From assembly GCA_019418525.1 (NCBI GenBank), contig DYBS01000049.1, forward strand, positions 1 through 12,333: DNA of 12,333 nucleotides, given 5' to 3'. How positions within the stretch are numbered: the first letter of the stretch is position 1; each line of letters begins with the position of its first letter. A program made the position numbers and the translations under genes. This document shows, one piece after another, positions 5,443 to 12,333 of the stretch. The notes beneath the pieces are model-generated. The model was not told the DNA's origin. It did no database searches and worked only from the letters and a program-made list of their open reading frames with translations. The stretch is from Clostridiales bacterium. Its GTDB lineage: Bacteria > Bacillota > Clostridia > Oscillospirales > Oscillospiraceae.

Positions 5443-6993
5443 ATGTCCGAATACATCCTGGAAATGAATCACATTACCAAGGAGTTCTCCGGCGTGAAGG
5501 CCCTGGACGACGTCAACCTGAAGGTCAAGCCCGGCGAGATCATGGCCATCTGCGGTGAGAACGGCGCGGGCAAATCCACCCTGATGAATGTCCTCTCCGG
5601 CGTGTACCCCTATGGTGAGTATACCGGAGACATCGTCTACCGGGGCGAGACCTGCAAGTTCCACAGCATCAAGGATAGTGAGCACAAGGGCATCGTCATC
5701 ATCCATCAGGAGCTGGCCCTGAGCCCCTACCTCTCCATCGCGGAAAACGTCTTTATCGGCAACGAGCGCAAAAAAGGCGGTATGATCGACTGGACTGCCA
5801 CCCGGCGTGATGCCCAGGAGCTACTGGCTCGGGTGGGCCTGGAGGGTGAGAATGTCAACGTCCCCGTCAACTCCCTGGGCGTGGGCAAGCAGCAGCTCAT
5901 CGAGATCGCCAAGGCTCTGGGCAAGAAGGCCGACCTTCTCATCCTGGATGAGCCCACCGCCGCCCTGAACGACAAGGAGTCCGCCCAGCTGCTGGAGCTG
6001 ATGCTCCAGCTGAAGTCCCAGGGCATGACGTGCATCATCATCTCCCACAAGCTCAACGAGATCAGCTACGTGGCCGACTCCATCACCATCATCCGCGACG
6101 GCCACACCATTGAGACTCTGCACAAGGGCGTGGACGACTTCTCCGAGGACCGCATCATCAAGGGCATGGTGGGCCGCGAGCTCACCAACCGCTACCCCAA
6201 GCGGGAGAACTGCCCCATCGGCGACGTGATCTTCGAGGTCAAGGACTGGAACGTCTACCACCCCGATGACGCCCACCGGCAGATCCTCAAGAACATCAAC
6301 ATCAAGGTCCGCGCCGGCGAGGTCGTAGGTCTGGCCGGCCTGATGGGCGCCGGCCGCACCGAGCTGGCCATGAGCCTGTTCGGCCACTCCTACGGCCAGA
6401 AGATCACCGGACAGGTGTTCATGAACGGCCGCCCCGTGGACATGAAGAACGTCCGGCAGGCCATCAACAACAAGCTGGCCTATGTCTCCGAGGACCGCAA
6501 GACCTACGGCCTGGTGCTCATCGACAGCATCAAGTTCAACATGACCCTCTCCGCCCTGTCCAACTTCTTCTCCCACAAGGGCGTGGTGGATCAGCACGGC
6601 GAGGCCGTGAAGGCCGAGGAATACCGCAACCTCATCAACGTCAAGACCACCTCGGTGGATCAGGCCGTGGGTTCCCTCTCCGGCGGCAACCAGCAGAAGG
6701 TGGTTCTGGCCAAGTGGATGCTCACCCAGCCGGACGTGCTCATCCTGGATGAGCCCACCCGCGGCATCGACGTGGGCGCCAAGTACGAGATCTACTGCGT
6801 CATCAATGAGCTGGCCAAGTCCGGCAAGGCCGTGATCATCATTTCCTCCGAAATGCCCGAGATCATCGGCACCTGTGACCGCACCTACGTCCTCAACGAG
6901 GGCGAGATCGCCGGCGAGCTGGTCGGCGATGAGATCACCCAGGAGGCCATCATGGGCTGCATCATGGCGCATAACAGAAAGGGAGATGCATAA
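5443..6993 (+). CDS. mmsA: Sugar ABC transporter ATPase, two fused nucleotide-binding domains (MmsA/GguA type)
   Basis: A 516-residue cytoplasmic ATPase that powers monosaccharide import. The first domain has Walker A GENGAGKST (38-46), a Q-loop in IIHQELALSPYLSIAENVF (86-104), signature LGVGKQQ (145-151) and Walker B LLILDEP (165-171). The second has a degenerate Walker A, GLMGAGRTE (299-307), where arginine replaces the lysine, plus LSGGNQQK (412-419) and VLILDEP (432-438). One active and one weakened site is normal for the AraG/RbsA/XylG/MmsA group. The GIVIIHQELALSPYLSIAENVFIGNE region is closest to GguA/MmsA, partner of ChvE. AAGGAG stands 8 nt before the ATG. The stop codon overlaps the next start by one base (TAATG), indicating translational coupling to the permease. 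Confidence 0.94.
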   Translation: MSEYILEMNHITKEFSGVKALDDVNLKVKPGEIMAICGENGAGKSTLMNVLSGVYPYGEYTGDIVYRGETCKFHSIKDSEHKGIVIIHQELALSPYLSIAENVFIGNERKKGGMIDWTATRRDAQELLARVGLEGENVNVPVNSLGVGKQQLIEIAKALGKKADLLILDEPTAALNDKESAQLLELMLQLKSQGMTCIIISHKLNEISYVADSITIIRDGHTIETLHKGVDDFSEDRIIKGMVGRELTNRYPKRENCPIGDVIFEVKDWNVYHPDDAHRQILKNINIKVRAGEVVGLAGLMGAGRTELAMSLFGHSYGQKITGQVFMNGRPVDMKNVRQAINNKLAYVSEDRKTYGLVLIDSIKFNMTLSALSNFFSHKGVVDQHGEAVKAEEYRNLINVKTTSVDQAVGSLSGGNQQKVVLAKWMLTQPDVLILDEPTRGIDVGAKYEIYCVINELAKSGKAVIIISSEMPEIIGTCDRTYVLNEGEIAGELVGDEITQEAIMGCIMAHNRKGDA

Positions 6994-8192
6994 TGGAAAA
7001 GACTGCTGTCAAGACTGCCCCCGCCAGCAAGAAAGTCAACCTGAGTATGAAGCAATACGGCATGGTGCTGGCCCTCATCGCCGTGTATCTCATCTTCGCC
7101 GCTCTGACCGGCGGCAAGAACCTGTCCGCCATTAACGTCAACAACCTGATCATGCAGAACGGCTACGTCATCATCCTGGCCGTCGGCATGCTGCTGTGTG
7201 TTCTGACCGGTAACGTGGACCTGGGCGTCGGCTCGGTGGTCGCCTCCTGTGGCGCTGTGGCCGGTACCCTCATCGTGGACTTTGGCGTCAGCACCCCCGT
7301 GGCAATGCTGGCCGCTCTGGCCGTGGGCGCCCTCTTCGGCGTGTTCGTCGGCTTCTTCGTGTCCAAGCTGGCCATCCCCCCCTTCATCGTCACCCTGGCC
7401 ACCATGCTGATGGGCCGCGGCATCTGCTACGTCATCCTCCAGTCCCAGACCAAGGGTCCCCTGCCCGCTGACTACAACTGGATCTCCACCGGCTTCCTGC
7501 CCACCATCAAGGTTGGCGCTGTGGACGGCGCCAGCGGCGTGGACCTGGTGAGCATCGCCATCGCCATCGTGGTGGCCGTCCTCATCGTCCTGGCCGAGAT
7601 CAAGAACATCGCCACCACCAAGAAGCACGGCCTGCCCATGGTTCCCATGTGGCAGCTGGTCATCAAGGACGTCGTTATCATCGGCATCGAGTTCTTCTTC
7701 TTCTACAAGCTGGGCTGCTTCAGCGGCGTGCCCGTGCTCCTCATCCTGCTGGCTGTTGTGGTCGGCATCTACCACTTCATCACCACCCAGACTGTGGCCG
7801 GCCGTCAGATCTACGCCATGGGCGGCAACGCCAAGGCTGCCCGTCTGAGCGGCATCAACACCGACAAGGTGTTCTTCTGGGTCTACGCCAACATGGGCCT
7901 GCTGTGCGGCGTGGCCGGCATCGTCCTCTCCGCCCGTAACGCCTCCGCCACCCCGAAGGCCGGCGACGGCTTCGAGATGGACGCCATCGCCTCCTGCTAC
8001 ATCGGCGGCGCTGCCACCTCCGGCGGCGTGGGCACCATCATCGGCGCGGTGGTCGGCGCTCTGATCATGGGCGTGCTGAACAACGGCATGTCTCTGGCCG
8101 GCTTCGACACCAACGTGCAGAAGATCGTCAAGGGCGCCGTCCTGCTGGGCGCCGTGACCATCGACCTGCTGAGCAAGCGCAAGAAGGGTTAA
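6993..8192 (+). CDS. mmsB: Sugar ABC transporter permease (MmsB/GguB type)
   Basis: A 399-residue inner-membrane protein with about ten hydrophobic segments, forming the channel of the monosaccharide importer. Family signs are GNVDLGVGSVVA (73-84), the cytoplasmic loop VAGRQIYAMGGNAKAARLSG (268-287) that docks the ATPase, and the glycine-rich end IGGAATSGGVGTIIGAVVGA (337-356). An extra hydrophilic stretch near 203-222 (KNIATTKKHGLPMVP) makes it longer than RbsC/AraH permeases (about 320-340 residues) and fits MmsB/GguB/XylH. Its ATG overlaps the stop codon of the ATPase gene by one base, and GGGAG lies just upstream inside that gene. With ChvE and MmsA it completes a full importer. Confidence 0.93.
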   Translation: MEKTAVKTAPASKKVNLSMKQYGMVLALIAVYLIFAALTGGKNLSAINVNNLIMQNGYVIILAVGMLLCVLTGNVDLGVGSVVASCGAVAGTLIVDFGVSTPVAMLAALAVGALFGVFVGFFVSKLAIPPFIVTLATMLMGRGICYVILQSQTKGPLPADYNWISTGFLPTIKVGAVDGASGVDLVSIAIAIVVAVLIVLAEIKNIATTKKHGLPMVPMWQLVIKDVVIIGIEFFFFYKLGCFSGVPVLLILLAVVVGIYHFITTQTVAGRQIYAMGGNAKAARLSGINTDKVFFWVYANMGLLCGVAGIVLSARNASATPKAGDGFEMDAIASCYIGGAATSGGVGTIIGAVVGALIMGVLNNGMSLAGFDTNVQKIVKGAVLLGAVTIDLLSKRKKG

Positions 8193-8220
8193 TCCCGTCC
8201 GTCACATAAGGAGGAACCAC

Positions 8221-8508
8221 ATGGAACGCACCCCCACCAAACACCGTCCGCCCCAGATCAGCCTGATCCTGCGCGCCTTGTGCGGGGCATACCTGATCTA
8301 CTTGGCCTGGGACCTGCGCGGCGCCGCCGCCGGAGCCCTCCAGGGCGAGGAGAACTTCCTCTTCCTCCCGGCTGCCGTGGTGTTTTTGGTGGTGGGTGCG
8401 CTCCTTTGTTTCTTCTCCATCCGCGCCCTGATCCGGGGCGAGTACCGCCTGCCCTATGAGTCGGATGACGACGACGAGGGCGGCGACCCTCCGGACGAAG
8501 CGTTGTAA
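8221..8508 (+). CDS. Small two-helix membrane protein of unknown function
   Basis: A 95-residue protein that I do not recognise. Two hydrophobic helices are visible (about residues 13-31 and 48-67), joined by a short loop with RGAAAGALQGEE. The tail from about 79 onward is strongly acidic (SDDDDEGGDPPDEAL). Basic residues near the N-terminus and after helix 2 suggest that both ends lie in the cytoplasm. The start is well supported by AAGGAGG 8 nt upstream, and GC-biased third positions match the neighbours, so it looks like a real gene. It lies 28 bp after the permease gene and 14 bp before the kinase gene, inside the operon. It could modulate or stabilise the transporter, but nothing in the sequence proves this. 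Confidence 0.8.
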   Translation: MERTPTKHRPPQISLILRALCGAYLIYLAWDLRGAAAGALQGEENFLFLPAAVVFLVVGALLCFFSIRALIRGEYRLPYESDDDDEGGDPPDEAL

Positions 8509-8522
8509 AAGGGGTTATTTGC

Positions 8523-10118
8523 ATGGATCAAACGGTAATCAAGGAACAGATCGCCGCCGGTCAGACTTATCTGGGCATCGAGCTGGGCTCCACCCGCATC
8601 AAGGCGGTGCTCATCGGCAGCGACCACACCCCCATCGCCTCGGGCGACCACGGCTGGGAGAACCGGCTGGAGGACGGGGTGTGGACCTATCATATGGAAG
8701 ATGTGTGGGCCGGCCTTCAGGACGCCTACGCCAAGCTGAAGGCCGACGTGGCCGCCAAGTACGGCGTGGAGCTGACCAAGGTGGCCGCCATGGGCTTCTC
8801 GGCCATGATGCACGGCTATGTGGCCCTGGGCAAGGACGACCAACTGCTGGTCCCCTTCCGCACCTGGCGCAACACCATCACCGGGCAGGCCGCCGAGGCC
8901 CTCACCCAGCGCTTCCAGTTCAACATCCCCCAGCGGTGGTCCATCGCCCATCTCTATCAGGCGATGCTCAACGGCGAGGCCCATGTGAAGGACATCGCCT
9001 ATCTCACCACCCTGGCCGGCTACGTCCACTACAAGCTCACCGGGCGCAAGGTCCTGGGCGTGGGCGAGGCCAGCGGCATGTTCCCCATCGACAGCGCCAA
9101 GTGCGACTACAACGAGGGCATGCTGGCCTCCTTTGACGCCCTGGCTTCCGAGGGCGGCTATCCCTGGAAGCTGCGGGACATCCTGCCCGGCGTGCTCAGC
9201 GCCGGTGAGGACGCCGGCACCCTCACCGCCGAGGGCGCCAAGCTCCTGGACCCCACCGGGTCCCTCCAGGCCGGCATCCCCCTCTGTCCCCCCGAGGGCG
9301 ACGCGGGCACCGGCATGACCGCCACCAACGCCGTGGCCGAGCGCACCGGCAACGTCTCCGCCGGCACCAGCGTCTTTGCCATGATCGTGCTGGAAAAGGC
9401 CCTCTCCAAGGTCTATCCCGAGATCGACATGGTGACCACCCCCACCGGCAAGCCGGTGGCCATGGTCCACTGCAACAACTGCACCAACGAGATCAACGCC
9501 TGGGCCAATGTGTTCAAGGGCCTGCTGACCGCTCTGGGTCAGACCCCCGACATGAACGCTCTCTACACCGCTATGTTCCAGTCGGCGGCGCAGGGCGCGG
9601 CCGACGCCGGCGGACTGGTGCTGTACAACTACCTGTCCGGCGAGCCCATCACCGGCCTGGAGGAGGGCCGCCCCCTGCTGGTCCGCTCCCCCGAGGCCAC
9701 CCTGGACTTCGCCAACTTCATGCGGGCACAGCTCTACTCCGCCCTGGCCACCCTGAAGCTGGGTATGGACATCCTGGCCGGGGAGCATGTGGCTCTGGAC
9801 CGGCTGCTGGGCCACGGCGGCTTCTTCAAAACCCCCGTGGTGGGTCAGCGCATCATGGCCGCCGCCGCCGGCGCGCCGGTGAGCGTCATGGAAACCGCCG
9901 GCGAGGGTGGACCCTGGGGCATGGCTCTGCTGGCCGCCTACCGGGTGCGCAAGGCCGAGTGCCAGACCCTGGAGGACTATCTGGAGAACGAGGTCTTTGC
10001 CGGTCAGCCGGTGACCACCCTCTCCCCCGAGGCCGCCGATGTGGAGGGCTTCAACGCCTTCATCCGCCGTTACTCCGCCGGTCTGGCGGTGGAGCGCTCC
10101 GCTGTGGAGCACATCTGA
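8523..10118 (+). CDS. FGGY-family sugar kinase, probable L-ribulokinase of the non-AraB type
   Basis: A 531-residue cytoplasmic kinase that would phosphorylate a ketopentose using ATP. The N-terminal phosphate motif is LGIELGSTRIKAVLI (17-31), with E20 where most FGGY kinases have aspartate. The substrate region includes FSAMMHGY (92-99) and VPFRTWRNTITG (110-121). PPEGDAGTGM (257-266) carries D260, the likely catalytic base. GNVSAGTSVFA (276-286) and LLGHGGFFKTPVVGQ (428-442) form the ATP site of the second domain. It looks closer to the XylB-like kinases found beside araA in Bacteroides and clostridia (AraK of Clostridium acetobutylicum is described as such a ribulokinase) than to classical AraB. 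Position directly before araA supports L-ribulose as substrate. Xylulokinase is the main alternative. The ribosome binding site is modest (AAGGGG, 8 nt before the ATG). Confidence 0.88.
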   Translation: MDQTVIKEQIAAGQTYLGIELGSTRIKAVLIGSDHTPIASGDHGWENRLEDGVWTYHMEDVWAGLQDAYAKLKADVAAKYGVELTKVAAMGFSAMMHGYVALGKDDQLLVPFRTWRNTITGQAAEALTQRFQFNIPQRWSIAHLYQAMLNGEAHVKDIAYLTTLAGYVHYKLTGRKVLGVGEASGMFPIDSAKCDYNEGMLASFDALASEGGYPWKLRDILPGVLSAGEDAGTLTAEGAKLLDPTGSLQAGIPLCPPEGDAGTGMTATNAVAERTGNVSAGTSVFAMIVLEKALSKVYPEIDMVTTPTGKPVAMVHCNNCTNEINAWANVFKGLLTALGQTPDMNALYTAMFQSAAQGAADAGGLVLYNYLSGEPITGLEEGRPLLVRSPEATLDFANFMRAQLYSALATLKLGMDILAGEHVALDRLLGHGGFFKTPVVGQRIMAAAAGAPVSVMETAGEGGPWGMALLAAYRVRKAECQTLEDYLENEVFAGQPVTTLSPEAADVEGFNAFIRRYSAGLAVERSAVEHI

Positions 10119-10149
10119 TTTATCTTTTGAAATGCGAGGTTGATCCAAC

Positions 10150-11619
10150 ATGAATAAGAAAGAATTCTGGTTCGTGGTCGGCAGTCAGTTCCTGTACGGC
10201 CCCGAGGTTCTGGATACTGTGGCCGCCCGGGCCGCCGAGATGGCCGACAAGCTCAACGCCTCCGGCAACCTGCCCTGCAAGCTGGTCTACAAGGTCACCG
10301 CCAAGACCAACAAGGAGATCGCCGACGTGGTCAAGGAGGCCAACTACGACGACAACTGCCTGGGCATTGTCACCTGGTGCCATACTTTCTCCCCCTCCAA
10401 GATGTGGATCAACGGCTTTGTGAATCTGCAGAAGCCCTACTGCCACTTCGCCACCCAGTACAACCGTGAGATCCCCAACGACGAGATCGACATGGACTTC
10501 ATGAACCTGAACCAGGCCGCCCACGGCGACCGTGAGCACGGCTTCATCGCCGCCCGCCTGCGCATGCCCCGCAAGGTCATCGCCGGCTACTGGCAGGACG
10601 AGGACGTGCAGAAGCGCCTGGGTTCCTGGATGCGCGCCGCCATCGGCGTGGCCGTGTCCAAGGAGATGAAGGTCATGCGCTTCGGCGACAACATGCGCGA
10701 AGTGGCCGTCACCGAGGGCGACAAGGTCGAGGTCCAGGCCAAGCTGGGCTGGCAGGTCAACACCTGGCCGGTGGGCAAGCTGGTGGAGACCATGGACGCC
10801 GTCACCGACGCCGAGATCGACGAGCTGATGGACGTCTACAAGGCCAATTACGACTTCGCCACCGACGACATCGAGACCGTCCGCTATCAGGCCCGGGAAG
10901 AGATCGCCATGAAGAAGATGATGGACGCCGAGGGCTGCAAGGCCTTCTCCAACACCTTCCAGGACCTCTACGGCATGAAGCAGCTGCCCGGTCTGGCCAG
11001 CCAGCACCTGATGGCCCAGGGCTACGGCTACGGCGGCGAGGGCGACTGGAAGGTCTCCGCCATGACCGCCATCATGAAGGCCATGGGCGAGAACGGCAAC
11101 GGCGCCTCCGCCTTCATGGAGGACTACACCTATCATCTGGTGAAGGGCCAGGAGTACAGCCTCGGCGCCCACATGCTGGAGGTTTGCCCCTCCGTGGCCG
11201 CTGCCAAGCCCCGCATCGAGGTCCATCCTCTGGGCATCGGCGACCGTGAGGACCCCGCCCGCCTGGTGTTCGAGGGCAAGGAGGGCGACGCCATCGTGGT
11301 GTCCCTCATCGACATGGGCGGCCGGCTGCGCCTGATCTGCCAGGACATCCACTGCGTGAAGCCCATCATGCCCATGCCCAACCTGCCTGTGGCCCGTGTC
11401 ATGTGGCAGGCCATGCCGAACCTCACCACCGGCGTGGAGTGCTGGATCACCGCCGGCGGCGCCCACCACACCGTCCTCAGCTACGACGTCACCGCCGAGC
11501 AGATGAAGGACTGGGCCACCATGATGGACATCGAGTTTGTCCACATCACCAAGGACACCACCGTGGAGGGTCTGGAGCAGCAGCTCTTCCTCAACGATCT
11601 GGCCTGGAAGCTGAAGTAA
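10150..11619 (+). CDS. araA: L-arabinose isomerase
   Basis: A 489-residue cytoplasmic enzyme (E. coli AraA has 500) that converts L-arabinose to L-ribulose, the first intracellular step of arabinose use. The N-terminus EFWFVVGSQFLYGPEVL is a family signature, as are WCHTFSPSKMWI (76-87) and CHFATQYNREIP (98-109). By comparison with E. coli E306, E333, H350 and H450, the metal and catalytic residues are probably E297 (GGEGDWK), E324 (FMEDYTYH), H341 (GAHMLEVCPS) and H439 or H440 (GGAHHT). All are present, so the enzyme should be active and Mn-dependent. It follows the kinase gene by 31 bp. The ribosome binding site is weak and distant (GAGG, 10 nt before the ATG). A hairpin after the stop codon marks the end of the main operon. 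Confidence 0.97.
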   Translation: MNKKEFWFVVGSQFLYGPEVLDTVAARAAEMADKLNASGNLPCKLVYKVTAKTNKEIADVVKEANYDDNCLGIVTWCHTFSPSKMWINGFVNLQKPYCHFATQYNREIPNDEIDMDFMNLNQAAHGDREHGFIAARLRMPRKVIAGYWQDEDVQKRLGSWMRAAIGVAVSKEMKVMRFGDNMREVAVTEGDKVEVQAKLGWQVNTWPVGKLVETMDAVTDAEIDELMDVYKANYDFATDDIETVRYQAREEIAMKKMMDAEGCKAFSNTFQDLYGMKQLPGLASQHLMAQGYGYGGEGDWKVSAMTAIMKAMGENGNGASAFMEDYTYHLVKGQEYSLGAHMLEVCPSVAAAKPRIEVHPLGIGDREDPARLVFEGKEGDAIVVSLIDMGGRLRLICQDIHCVKPIMPMPNLPVARVMWQAMPNLTTGVECWITAGGAHHTVLSYDVTAEQMKDWATMMDIEFVHITKDTTVEGLEQQLFLNDLAWKLK

Positions 11620-11641
11620 ACCAAATTCCATACGACCTCAG

Positions 11642-11669
11642 AGAGGCGGGCCCCTGGCCCGCCTCTTTT
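11642..11669 (+). terminator. Hairpin terminator or attenuator between araA and galM
   Basis: AGAGGCGGGCC (11642-11652) pairs perfectly with 11656-11666 around a 3-nt loop, and the run of four T residues begins in the stem end. It is a plausible Rho-independent terminator, though the T tract is short. I see no promoter in the 18 bp left before galM, so some read-through is probably needed for galM expression. Confidence 0.8.
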
Positions 11670-11687
11670 GGCAGGGAGGAGATTTCC

Positions 11688-12333
11688 ATGAAACGAACCT
11701 TTTACGGCACCACCCGCTCGGGCGAGGCGGTGGAGGCCATCACCCTGGAGAGCGGCGCAGCCTCCTGCACCATCCTGACCTATGGAGCCACCCTCCAGTC
11801 CCTCACCGTCCCCGGCCGGGACGGGAAGCCGGTGGACGTGGTACTGGGCCTGGGCTCCCTGGAGCACTATGAGGACAACCCCGACAAGTGCATGGGGGCC
11901 ACCGTAGGCCGCCACGCCAACCGCATCGCCGGGGCCTCCTTCTCGCTCAACGGGGTGGAGTACCCCCTGGCGGCCAACAACGGCCCCAACAACCTCCACG
12001 GCGGCCCCACCAACTTTTCCACCCGGGTGTGGAAGGCGGAGGAGGTCCCCGGCGGGGTGCGCTTCACCTATGTGAGCCCCCACATGGAGGAGGGCTTCCC
12101 CGGCACCCTCACCGCCCAGGTGACCTACCTCCTGGAGGGCACCACCCTGACCCTTCAGTACCGGGCCGTCAGCGACCGGGACACCCTGTGCAGCCTCACC
12201 AATCACTCCTACTTCAACCTCAGCGGCCACGACGCCGGGAGCGTTCTGGACCATGTCCTCACCCTCCACGCCCAGCGCTACACCCCCTCCGACGCCGCCG
12301 CCATCCCCACCGGCGAGATTTTAACGGTGGAAA
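11688..12333 (+). CDS. galM: Aldose 1-epimerase (GalM), cut off by the window end
   Basis: The first 215 residues of a mutarotase that interconverts alpha and beta anomers of sugars such as galactose, glucose or arabinose. The frame is open at 12333; full-length relatives have about 340-350 residues. Visible motifs are TVGRHANRIAGASF (72-85), NNGPNNLHGG (97-106) with H104, and LTNHSYFNLSGH (170-181) with H173. H104 and H173 are the expected catalytic and substrate-binding histidines; the catalytic glutamate would lie in the missing part. GRHANRI has histidine where GRYANRI is more common. GGGAGGA ends 7 nt before the ATG. It follows araA by 68 bp across a hairpin. More CGG and GGG codons than in the transporter genes suggest lower expression. 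Confidence 0.93.
   Translation, partial: MKRTFYGTTRSGEAVEAITLESGAASCTILTYGATLQSLTVPGRDGKPVDVVLGLGSLEHYEDNPDKCMGATVGRHANRIAGASFSLNGVEYPLAANNGPNNLHGGPTNFSTRVWKAEEVPGGVRFTYVSPHMEEGFPGTLTAQVTYLLEGTTLTLQYRAVSDRDTLCSLTNHSYFNLSGHDAGSVLDHVLTLHAQRYTPSDAAAIPTGEILTVE

Noticed and set aside
1..12333. A novel defence, mobile or secretion system
   Set aside because: All large genes belong to known metabolic, transport or regulatory families; no transposase, integrase, CRISPR repeats, toxin-antitoxin pair or phage gene is visible. The only unknowns are the small membrane protein and the radical SAM substrate.

Overview
The window reads as one end of a contig from a GC-rich Firmicute, most likely a gut clostridium of the Oscillospiraceae type (Flavonifractor/Intestinimonas-like; this placement is inference). 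Support comes from strongly GC-ending codons, clean AGGAGG-type ribosome binding sites, well-formed sigma-A promoters with 17-bp spacers, a clostridial-style lipoprotein signal (MKKLFALLLALAMVMSLAAC) and a GntR/LacI hybrid regulator of the AraR type. Bases 1-19 are not genomic: they match the Nextera/Tn5 mosaic-end adapter exactly.

Layout. (1) 20-1471: a free-standing iron-containing alcohol dehydrogenase with its own promoter and a perfect-stem terminator. (2) 1488-2487: a monocistronic radical SAM protein with its own promoter, ending in a long palindromic terminator shared with the convergent gene that follows. (3) 2497-3561, minus strand: an AraR-type arabinose repressor. (4) 3562-4128: an AT-rich divergent control region holding a promoter on each strand, a 16-bp AraR-like operator directly upstream of the rightward -35 box, and several scattered ATTTGTAT-like half-sites. 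(5) 4129-11619, plus strand: a probable operon of a ChvE-like sugar-binding lipoprotein, a double-domain ABC ATPase (MmsA/GguA type), an ABC permease (MmsB/GguB type), a small two-helix membrane protein, an FGGY sugar kinase and L-arabinose isomerase (AraA). (6) 11642-12333: a hairpin terminator or attenuator, then aldose 1-epimerase (GalM), cut off by the window end.

How the genes work together (inference). The ABC system would import L-arabinose or related monosaccharides, GalM would interconvert the anomers, AraA would make L-ribulose, and the FGGY kinase, which lies next to araA and resembles the non-classical AraK/Bacteroides-type ribulokinases, would phosphorylate it. AraR would shut the operon off until arabinose is present. 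No araD is visible, so L-ribulose-5-phosphate 4-epimerase must lie past the window end or elsewhere. A strong hairpin between the binding-protein gene and the ATPase gene probably makes the binding protein more abundant than the membrane complex.

I find no persuasive sign of a wholly new system. The parts most worth following are the small membrane protein inside the operon, the AraR operator and half-site layout, the non-classical kinase, and the radical SAM protein of unknown substrate. No RNA genes, CRISPR arrays, insertion sequences or phage genes are visible.
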